Shown here: in pieces, positions 8,566 to 16,229 of the stretch
Numbering within the stretch: the stretch's first letter is position 1
Layout: each line of letters starts with the position of its first letter
NCBI GenBank assembly: GCA_937901485.1
Contig: CALGTT010000314.1
Location: forward strand, 1-19,479
DNA: 19,479 nt
Direction of reading: 5' to 3'
DNA from: an uncultured Ruminococcus sp.
Lineage (GTDB): Bacteria > Bacillota > Clostridia > Oscillospirales > Ruminococcaceae
Translations under genes and position numbers: made by a program
The notes under the pieces: generated by a model
What the model saw: the letters and a program-made list of their open reading frames with translations, nothing else
Told to the model about the DNA's origin: nothing
The model's database searches: none

Positions 8566-8728
8566 TTTTTTAGACACTTAGAGAGTAGATGCGAGGGAAT
8601 TTGATGGTTACCTTACATTTTTTGAAAGGTGACAAAAACGAATGCAGCTTACAATGGTGTGATATGGAAATTGTAGCGGTTCATAAGCGTTCCTTTCATA
8701 ATGTTGGCGATTTCATGACATGATAGGT

Positions 8729-11700
8729 TTATTCCCTCCTCACCCCCACATCCAACAACACCACCGCACTCTCCGTCCCCTGCTCCTCCCTCGCACGGGC
8801 AACAATGAAACGGATTCGTGTATCCGTGATCCGATAGCCCTTCTGCTGAAGCTGATCCAGACGTTCCTTTGCGGATTTCGAAAGCACGGCAATCGGTGTC
8901 TGTGCTCCATCCGGCTGTTCGAATACCAGCTTTCCACGCAAATACAGCCGATCACCACTTTTATGCCGCAGAACCATCTGCTTGATTCCAGGCTTGTCAA
9001 AATAATCCAGGAACACATCACGGTGCGTCAGCTGCAATATCAGCTCCGGCGGTTCGGGATACTGGGTTTCATCTGTCCGAACATCCTCCGCATAGTCATC
9101 AAACGCATGATTGTTGTAATGAATATAGAGGGCTTTCTTTGCTCTTGTCATCCCCACATAGATCTGCCGTCTGATCTCATCCGTCCGGAAATACACCTGA
9201 TTCAAGAGCATGTACACAGCGTCAAATTCCCGTCCCTTTGCCTTGTGGATGGTTGAAACTACAACCTCGCTGTGATCGGCATTGCAGAAATCCGCATACT
9301 GTGACTCACGGATGAAGCTTTCCAGATCAGAACGGTATTTCTTTTCGTTCACCGCCGCAAATGCTTCAAATAGATTCATGCACCATTCCAGACAGCTGCT
9401 TCCTGCATACAGTGTTTTCAGCCGTTCAATGGCATCATTCCAGCATTCTTCGGAAATGATCGGCGTATTGGTCTTGGAAATGAGCTTCAGGAACATCCGC
9501 AGTTCGGCAATATCGTACAGATTGAAGCCGTCATTGCTCTGGATGAGCCTTGCAGGAATGCCCATTTTCTTCAATAGTCCCGTCACACGCAGAGCCTCCG
9601 CATTCGTGTTTGTCAGCACACAGACCGTTCCGTCCGTGGGATTACTTTGGAGGTTGTTCACAACGGGATATTCCAGATTGGGACTGGTATGCCGTATCAG
9701 GCGGACAATCCCCTCCTCTCTGCTGACCGCATGAATGGGTTCGGTTTTGAGGCGGTTCTGGATATTGCGGACAAATCGGTTCGCCAGTGCGACAATACTC
9801 CGACAGCTACGATAATTGTCCAGAAGATCGTACTGCTTTGCACCGTGCACATCAATCAGAGACTTGAGATGTCCCGAATCAGAGCCACGGAATTCATAGA
9901 TATTCTGGTCATCATCCCCGACAGCGATCACACGCATATCCTCGTTTCGCTCCATCAGGGCTTCCACCAGTGCATATTCATGTGCGTCCATATCCTGCGC
10001 CTCGTCAATCACCACAACAGTCTTGGTGATCCTGCCCTCCTCCACTTCACCATTGCGGATCATGACGGCGGCATCTCTGACGATGTTTTCAGAATGTTCC
10101 AGACTGCCGATCTTGCCGAGAAGGTCAAAGCAATAGGAATGGAAGGTCTTGATCTCAATGAAATGTGCCGCATTGCCAATCAGCTCCGCAAGCCGCTGTT
10201 TGAATTCCGTTGCAGCCGCACGGGAAAAGGTCAGCATCAGAAGCTGTTCATGCTTGATGTCCTCCAACAGGAGCAGGGAGGCAAGCTTATGCACCAACAC
10301 CCTTGTCTTGCCGCTTCCGGGGCCTGCGGTCACAACGATACATTTCGAGGTATCATCGTCAATGATCTTCCGCTGTGTTTCCGAAAGACTGTCGAACAAT
10401 TGACGGTATTTTTCGGGCGTGATATTGCGGTTGATCTCTCCCAGACGATCGCCTTTGAAATATTTCGCAAGAAACAGCTTATAGTCCATCTGAAAATAGT
10501 CATTGACAAACTGCAAAGCCTCCTGATAGTCACGCACCATCATATTGGCATACTCACCCACGATATGGATCTGCTGGATCTTCTGCTTGTAGAATTCATT
10601 GAGCTGGCGGTAGTCCTCCACCTTGTACTTGATGCGGTTATCCATCTCTATGCGGCGGATCTCCATCGCCTGATACAGCACCAGAAAACCGCCGTCAAGC
10701 TGTAATGCGTCAATTTTCGCAAGATAGAGCAGTGCATCCTGTATTTCCTCAAAGGAAACGGAGGCTGTCTGTTCCAGCGTCAAACGCTCTGCATAGGCAT
10801 TCTGCAATTCCAGTACAGAAAACTGCACGAGCGTTTCTTCCTTTGCATTCACAGGGGATTCTGCCGCCTTTTCATAGAGATAATCCACAAGAAATGCGGC
10901 AAGCTCCAGACGTTTCTCCACTTTCACCCGTAATTCGTCAATCGGGAGCTGAAAGAGAATATCCACATACTTGTCCGATGTATTGTAAACCTTTTCAATG
11001 CAGTGGCGGATGGTCCAGTAGTAGAGCACCGTCTTGATATTCCTGACAGTGGATTTCAGTCCCTGCTGTTCTGCGGACTGGTTGATTTCCTTGAGCAGGA
11101 AACAATGTGCCTGTTCCGTGCAGATGGACAGGAGAAAGCGTTCGAGTGCCGCAAAGCGATTCAGGATCTGGGCGGACTTATTGCGTGTATCCGTCCGTTT
11201 GATGTAGGCGGTCATATCCTGCGTATCGGCAAGCAGTCCGTCCTCACGCATATACTGCACAGCATCAAGGACTTCACGCTTTTCAATGCCGAGAATATCG
11301 GAAATATAATCAATGCGGGATTCTGCTTCGTCCCCCATCGCACCGGAAATACTCCGGCTTGTGATCAGGAGCTTCATGATCCGCAGGGCATTCTGCTTCT
11401 GCTGATCTGTAAGTCTATAGGACGCATGGATCAGCTCGGATGCTTCTGCCATATCCTTTGCTAGAATACTGGTCGCATAGATATGGGGAACGTTCTGCCC
11501 ACGCTTGATATATCCGGCAGTTTCGAGTGCGGAAACTGCAGTTTTTACTCTTGTTTCTACATCTCCGGCAGAGTCATCCCAGCCTGCCTGTCTTGCAAGC
11601 TCCAGAGGAGAACGGCGGATGAAATTACGTCCCCTGCACAGATCCTTGATGGCTTTCCAGACCTGCTGAATTTCACTGATACTCAGTTTCGTCTGGTTGA

Positions 11701-13510
11701 GGAGGATAAAATGCTTGTCGAGATCCTGCTCATGGAACAGGACATAGCATTCCGCCTGTATGCTCTGGTCACGCCCTGCCCTGCCTGCTTCCTGCACATA
11801 GTTTTCGAGCGAATCGGAAATATCATAGTGTACCACGAGCCGGACATCCTTCTTATCCACGCCCATTCCAAAGGCGGAGGTTGCCACGATGATCTGCACC
11901 TCTCCGCTGATAAATGCCTCCTGATTGGCGATTTTCTCCGTGCTTTCCATTTTGCCGTTATAGGGACGGGCGGAAAAGCCGTCCGCCGTCAGCTTTGCGG
12001 CAAGCTCGGAAGTTCGCTTGGTTCTGGAAACATAGACGATAGTCGGGCAGTTACGCTGTTCGATGAGGTGACGGAGCGTGCTGTATTTTTCCTCGTCCGT
12101 CGCTTTGTACAGCACCTCATAGCGGAGATTGGTTCTGGCGGCATCCGTTGCAAAAAGTTCCAGATCGAGGTCAAGCTTCTGCTTGAAGTATTCACGGATG
12201 TCACTCACGACCTTTTGCTTGGCAGTCGCTGTAAAGCAGGAAACGGGAATGTTCCCCTGCATCCGCTTCTTCTCTTGCAGTGACTTGATAAAATCCCCGA
12301 TGTAGAGATAATCCACACGGAAATCCTGTCCCCATGCGGAAAAGCAATGGGCTTCGTCAATGACAAAACGCACCACATGTCTGGACAAAAGAAGTTTTTC
12401 GATGGTGCGGGAACGCAGGGATTCCGGTGATAAATAAAGCAGTGTTGCCAGTCCGCTTTCCACACGCTCCAGTGCCTCCGCACGTTCGATGGGACTCAGA
12501 AGTCCATTCACGGTCACAGCATCGGCAATACCGAGATTTTTGAGGTTGTCCACCTGATCCTTCATGAGGGACTGCAGAGGCGAAATGACCACGGTCAGAC
12601 CACCGGTCGTCTCCCCTGCCATGAGTGCAGGCAACTGGAATGTGATGGATTTTCCGCCGCCCGTCGGAAAAATGGCAAGAAGTGATTTTCGATCCACCGC
12701 TGCCCGTGCAGCCATTTCTTGCAGAGGTTCTCCGTTGTAGGTACGGAATGAATCATAGCCGAAAATTTCTTTCAGCCGCACCCGTACATCCAGCATATGC
12801 CGGCAGTAAGGACAGCCATCCGTACAGATTCGATTCCGCAGAAGATGCAGATAGGTTTCCGTGATTGGATAATTTTTCCGCACCCACGGCGGCAGGATTG
12901 CATGGCGGTCATCGGCTGCAATCGCTGCAAGACAGTAGGCAAGCTCCAGCGGATGGTTCATAATCATCTCATGCAGGATCGCATTTTCACAGATCATGCC
13001 GCTGAATGCGGATCGGATGAGGGATTCTGTTTCTGGCTCGGCGTGGTATTCTATATAGTCAAAGAATGCAGCGAATCCCTCCCTGTCATGCAGAAGTCCG
13101 AAATAGATTTCCTGCAATTCGGCGGGAAGCTCGGCAAAGGCATTGCATTCATCATAGAACAGCTCCAACGATTTAATGGCATCGTTCAGGGGATTATTCA
13201 GTGCATCGGTCAGGAGCTTGTCGTCCTTCAGAAGTGCATGGGACTGCTTCACGGGGAATAAAAGCGGCGAGAGCAGCAGGGTATCAATGTACTGCTTTTC
13301 CGCAATGCCATCCACACTCCCCGACAGATATTGCAAGTCATGGGCAAGGATATTGTGACCGCCGATGAACGGACAGTCCGAAATAAATTCGGAAAGCTGC
13401 TGTCTGCTTGCAGTATGAAGCTGATGCTTGTCCGTGGACACAGCACCCAGGTCGAGTATTTCTCCGCTTTCGGGGTTGATTTCTGAATCAATGAAAATGA
13501 TGTTTGGCAT
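8729..13510 (-). CDS. DEDDh exonuclease-RecQ helicase-UvrD helicase fusion
   Basis: The 1593-aa product joins three enzymes. Residues 1-115 form a DnaQ-like 3'-5' exonuclease (D8, E10, D58, H91 and D96 fit DEDDh). A small cysteine group (229, 233, 236) precedes a RecQ-type SF2 helicase with PTGGGKS (282-288), DEAH (385-388), TATA (427-430) and QEAGRAGRD (573-581). After a helical linker (about 600-1035) comes a UvrD/Rep-type SF1A helicase with AGPGSGKT (1062-1069), DEAQ (1169-1172), GDDDQNIYEFRG (1198-1209) and the C-terminal motifs STIHKAKG and VGMTRAKKA. All key residues are present, so it is probably active as an ATP-driven unwinding and degrading machine. I chose the ATG at 13510, with GGAG 6 bases upstream and 16 bases after the preceding stop; an in-frame ATG at 13570 would overlap that gene. 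It is the last gene of its operon. Confidence 0.93.
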   Translation of the reverse strand: MPNIIFIDSEINPESGEILDLGAVSTDKHQLHTASRQQLSEFISDCPFIGGHNILAHDLQYLSGSVDGIAEKQYIDTLLLSPLLFPVKQSHALLKDDKLLTDALNNPLNDAIKSLELFYDECNAFAELPAELQEIYFGLLHDREGFAAFFDYIEYHAEPETESLIRSAFSGMICENAILHEMIMNHPLELAYCLAAIAADDRHAILPPWVRKNYPITETYLHLLRNRICTDGCPYCRHMLDVRVRLKEIFGYDSFRTYNGEPLQEMAARAAVDRKSLLAIFPTGGGKSITFQLPALMAGETTGGLTVVISPLQSLMKDQVDNLKNLGIADAVTVNGLLSPIERAEALERVESGLATLLYLSPESLRSRTIEKLLLSRHVVRFVIDEAHCFSAWGQDFRVDYLYIGDFIKSLQEKKRMQGNIPVSCFTATAKQKVVSDIREYFKQKLDLDLELFATDAARTNLRYEVLYKATDEEKYSTLRHLIEQRNCPTIVYVSRTKRTSELAAKLTADGFSARPYNGKMESTEKIANQEAFISGEVQIIVATSAFGMGVDKKDVRLVVHYDISDSLENYVQEAGRAGRDQSIQAECYVLFHEQDLDKHFILLNQTKLSISEIQQVWKAIKDLCRGRNFIRRSPLELARQAGWDDSAGDVETRVKTAVSALETAGYIKRGQNVPHIYATSILAKDMAEASELIHASYRLTDQQKQNALRIMKLLITSRSISGAMGDEAESRIDYISDILGIEKREVLDAVQYMREDGLLADTQDMTAYIKRTDTRNKSAQILNRFAALERFLLSICTEQAHCFLLKEINQSAEQQGLKSTVRNIKTVLYYWTIRHCIEKVYNTSDKYVDILFQLPIDELRVKVEKRLELAAFLVDYLYEKAAESPVNAKEETLVQFSVLELQNAYAERLTLEQTASVSFEEIQDALLYLAKIDALQLDGGFLVLYQAMEIRRIEMDNRIKYKVEDYRQLNEFYKQKIQQIHIVGEYANMMVRDYQEALQFVNDYFQMDYKLFLAKYFKGDRLGEINRNITPEKYRQLFDSLSETQRKIIDDDTSKCIVVTAGPGSGKTRVLVHKLASLLLLEDIKHEQLLMLTFSRAAATEFKQRLAELIGNAAHFIEIKTFHSYCFDLLGKIGSLEHSENIVRDAAVMIRNGEVEEGRITKTVVVIDEAQDMDAHEYALVEALMERNEDMRVIAVGDDDQNIYEFRGSDSGHLKSLIDVHGAKQYDLLDNYRSCRSIVALANRFVRNIQNRLKTEPIHAVSREEGIVRLIRHTSPNLEYPVVNNLQSNPTDGTVCVLTNTNAEALRVTGLLKKMGIPARLIQSNDGFNLYDIAELRMFLKLISKTNTPIISEECWNDAIERLKTLYAGSSCLEWCMNLFEAFAAVNEKKYRSDLESFIRESQYADFCNADHSEVVVSTIHKAKGREFDAVYMLLNQVYFRTDEIRRQIYVGMTRAKKALYIHYNNHAFDDYAEDVRTDETQYPEPPELILQLTHRDVFLDYFDKPGIKQMVLRHKSGDRLYLRGKLVFEQPDGAQTPIAVLSKSAKERLDQLQQKGYRITDTRIRFIVARAREEQGTESAVVLLDVGVRRE

Positions 13511-13526
13511 GGGTGGCTCCGTTCTG

Positions 13527-15800
13527 TCAGGGTGTAATTCGTTGATAGTAGGCGGTGAGTTTGTTTTCACAGATTTCCCCGATCTCCCCCTTCTCCTCCT
13601 CCGTCAGCCGTTTCCAGACAGTGGGTTCAACTTCGATGATGCCGAGGGTTTTCGTATGGCGAAGCATCTGCATGTCCTCAAAGCGTTTGAAGGGATTGGA
13701 AAGAATATTCCGCTGTGCTTCCTTGTCCGTATAACCGCTCTTTGCAAAGATGCTGTTCGGCTTTTCCACCGCAAGACCGGCAGTTCTTCTGCCCTCGTAG
13801 TAGCTCCTGAAAAACGAAACAATATCATCCAGTCGGACTCTGCCCTTATCATCGGCATGGGCAAGGATCGCTTTCATCAGTACGGGCTTATAGGAATAGC
13901 TCATGTCCATCTGTCGCACCATTTCCATGAACAACTCCTTGCGGTTGGTGTCATTGATCATTCTCCAGCCGAACTGCTCCGCTGCTTTCTGGAGCGTTTC
14001 TTCTTTGAAATATTTGAATGTCCTGTGCTCGCTCATGGGGACGATCAGATCGGGGATGATCTCGCCGTCACGAATCTTGCGTTCCACTGTTTCAGATGCT
14101 GCATCCACTCTGCGGATGAATTCCATCTGTGAAAGCATTCCGGCAGCTTCTTCCTGCCAGTTGAACACATCCACTGCTTCATAGTCAGTCGCACTGACCG
14201 GAAAATCGATGATCGCATCGGGCTTCTCGCCCTTTGCGTAAAGTGCATCATCGGAGGCTTTCTGCTTTGCTGTTCCCAGAACCAGTTTGCCTGGCTTGTA
14301 ATCCTTCAGCCGGAACAATCTGTGCATGGAATAGGGCATATTGTACTGGCTGGCATTGTCCACAAAATCGAATACCAGCAGGCAATCCTTACCCTCTGCA
14401 AGCCGCATACCCCGTCCGAGCTGCTGGATATACAGTACTTTTGACATGGTCGGTCTTGCCATGAACAGAACTTCCGTTTCGGGACAGTCCCAACCCTCAT
14501 TCAGCAGATCACAGGCACATAATGCCATGATCTCGCCCTTCTGGAACTTCGCAAGATATTCCCGACGTTCCGAGGCTTTCATCGTTCCGTATACTGTCTG
14601 TGCCGGAACACCACGTTCACGGATCATGGCAGCAATCTGCTCCGCATGTTTCACACTGGCACAGAAAATCACAGTACGCTTGGTACTGACATATTCCAGA
14701 AATGTGTCCACAATCAGCTGATTGCGTTCGGGCACGAAAATCTTGCTTTCCAGATCACGGATATTGTACTGCACACTGTTGAAACGCACCTTTGTCAGAT
14801 CTATATTTGTATGAATCCGGATACAGCGAACGGGAACAAGCTCCCCGATCTCCACCGCAGTCTGAATGTCAAGCCTATGTGCCGTGTTCTTGAAAATGTC
14901 GATGATATCCTTGTCGTCGGCTCGTTCGGGCGTTGCAGTGAGTCCGAGCGTGAAATCCGGCTTGAAATAGGCAAGCACTTTCTGGTATGTATCAGCGGAA
15001 GCGTGATGAGCTTCATCAATGATCAGATAACCGAAATCATTATCCCTGAACATATCCAGATGCAGTGCAATGCTTTGGATACTGCCGCAGACAACATGGG
15101 CATCGGGCTGCTTGATGGAATCGGCGAATCTGCCGATTGTAACATCCGTCCACAGCTCCGTGAAAGTCTGTACCGCCTGTTCCACAAGCTCATGTGTATG
15201 TGCCAGAAACAGTGTCCGCTTACCCATACGCATGGCATCGGATACGGCAGTTACGGTCTTGCCCGTTCCCGTTGCATGGTACAAAAGTGCGATCGTTTCA
15301 TGATTTTCACGCATCCGTGCCAGTGCATCCAACGCCTGTTTTTGATGCTCCTTCAGTATCAGACTGCTGCCGTCAATGGCTTTTCCACGCTGTACGGGAA
15401 GATAGTCCTCCACCTCTCGGAATGCAGGATGACTGCCCAAAAACACACGCAGTTCGTCTTTGACCGTATCCGGCTGCATCTGCATCTGCCGTACCGCCCA
15501 GCGGAACACATCCCAGCCAAGGTGTACCATGCTGTTTTGTTTCAAAAGATGTCCATAAAATGTTTCTTGCGAAGTATGTCTTGCATTATGTGAAGCCTCA
15601 TCATCAATTTCAATGGCGATCTTTCTGCCGCCGCTTTCCAGAAAGAAATCTGCAAAGCGGTCATTCTGATAGATGTCATAGAAGTGATACTGAGAATAGA
15701 GGTAGCCTGCCTGTTCCGCACCGAAAGTCTCGCTGAAAAGCTCGATGAACAGGTCTTCAGCACTGCTGCCGGATGCGGCGTGATACGTCATATTTCTCAT
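13527..15800 (-). CDS. SF2 DEAD/DEAH helicase with N-terminal PD-(D/E)XK-like nuclease domain
   Basis: This 757-aa protein begins with a restriction-endonuclease-like domain (about 10-105) of the DUF559/Vsr type: RFADFFLE (D51), IAIEIDDEASH (E64, D66) and GWDVFRW (95-101). An SF2 helicase of the type III restriction (Res)/SSL2 kind follows, with ATGTGKT (176-182), DEAH (262-265), LTATPER (287-293) and QQLGRGMR in motif VI. The C-terminal 250 residues are helical and unrecognised. It would cut or process DNA while translocating, in the cytoplasm (inference from family). Its ATG overlaps the stop of the MazG-like gene as TAATG, so the two are translationally coupled, and the RecQ-fusion gene starts 16 bases after it. 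No damaged motif is visible. Confidence 0.92.
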   Translation of the reverse strand: MRNMTYHAASGSSAEDLFIELFSETFGAEQAGYLYSQYHFYDIYQNDRFADFFLESGGRKIAIEIDDEASHNARHTSQETFYGHLLKQNSMVHLGWDVFRWAVRQMQMQPDTVKDELRVFLGSHPAFREVEDYLPVQRGKAIDGSSLILKEHQKQALDALARMRENHETIALLYHATGTGKTVTAVSDAMRMGKRTLFLAHTHELVEQAVQTFTELWTDVTIGRFADSIKQPDAHVVCGSIQSIALHLDMFRDNDFGYLIIDEAHHASADTYQKVLAYFKPDFTLGLTATPERADDKDIIDIFKNTAHRLDIQTAVEIGELVPVRCIRIHTNIDLTKVRFNSVQYNIRDLESKIFVPERNQLIVDTFLEYVSTKRTVIFCASVKHAEQIAAMIRERGVPAQTVYGTMKASERREYLAKFQKGEIMALCACDLLNEGWDCPETEVLFMARPTMSKVLYIQQLGRGMRLAEGKDCLLVFDFVDNASQYNMPYSMHRLFRLKDYKPGKLVLGTAKQKASDDALYAKGEKPDAIIDFPVSATDYEAVDVFNWQEEAAGMLSQMEFIRRVDAASETVERKIRDGEIIPDLIVPMSEHRTFKYFKEETLQKAAEQFGWRMINDTNRKELFMEMVRQMDMSYSYKPVLMKAILAHADDKGRVRLDDIVSFFRSYYEGRRTAGLAVEKPNSIFAKSGYTDKEAQRNILSNPFKRFEDMQMLRHTKTLGIIEVEPTVWKRLTEEEKGEIGEICENKLTAYYQRITP

Positions 15801-16123
15801 TATTCCACTCCCTGATCGTCCACACGTTCAAGATAGATCCTATCCTTGAATCCGCCACGCTTTGCGGCTTTTTGCTCGCGCACCTGCTCCAGCTCTGCAA
15901 CGGAATATCCCTTCGCTTCAGCAATGGCATAGATCACCTCCAGCATATCGGCGAGTTCCTCAAGGCTCTTGTCCGCCTGGTATTCGGCACATTCCTCATT
16001 CAGCTTGCGGTCGAGTTCGGTCAGGTATTCATCATGAGAAAGGGTTCGGCAATGCGGTGTTTTTCCGGACTGTTTGATGATCTCCGGAATTCTGTCACGG
16101 ATGAGTTTGTTGTGGGTGGGCAT
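15800..16123 (-). CDS. MazG-like nucleoside triphosphate pyrophosphohydrolase
   Basis: The 107-aa product has the MazG/all-alpha NTP-pyrophosphatase signature: EECAEYQ near 43-49, then EELADMLEVI near 55-64, giving the E-E-x-x-E and E-x-x-D metal-binding residues. The N-terminal phrase MPTHNKLIRDRIPEII matches the small COG4997-type proteins. These enzymes convert nucleoside triphosphates to monophosphates plus pyrophosphate. A GGAGG lies 7 bases before the ATG. It is the first gene of the operon and is coupled to the helicase-nuclease. In that setting it may lower nucleotide pools or clear modified nucleotides during infection, which is inference. Confidence 0.9.
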   Translation of the reverse strand: MPTHNKLIRDRIPEIIKQSGKTPHCRTLSHDEYLTELDRKLNEECAEYQADKSLEELADMLEVIYAIAEAKGYSVAELEQVREQKAAKRGGFKDRIYLERVDDQGVE

Positions 16124-16194
16124 GGGGATACCTCCGATTTGATGTGATCTGCGATAAGATATATTGCACTTCTTACCAAAGTGTTTCTGTTATC

Positions 16195-16223
16195 ATTATA
16201 CTATAAAGCCGCATGAAATGCAA
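16195..16223 (-). promoter_or_regulatory. sigma-A promoter for the MazG/helicase/RecQ-fusion operon
   Basis: On the minus strand TTGCAT (16218-16223) and TATAAT (16195-16200) are separated by exactly 17 bases. They sit 7 bases past the stop of the primase-helicase gene and about 72 bases upstream of the MazG-like start. This makes operon 2 independent of the gene upstream, although read-through is possible because no terminator separates them. Confidence 0.75.
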
Positions 16224-16229
16224 GGATTT

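Noticed and set aside
8600..8640. Possible terminator after the RecQ-fusion gene (GGTTACCTT with AAAGGTGACA)
   Set aside because: The arms match at only about 7 of 9 positions and no U-run follows on the minus strand.
9647..10705. Long plus-strand open frame (352 codons)
   Set aside because: It lies wholly antisense to the UvrD-type part of the RecQ fusion, whose motifs are intact. It has no ribosome-binding site and its translation shows no recognisable domain, so it is a shadow frame.
14646..15593. Long plus-strand open frame (315 codons)
   Set aside because: It is antisense to the conserved helicase core of the 757-aa protein, and its residues reflect the complement of those codons.
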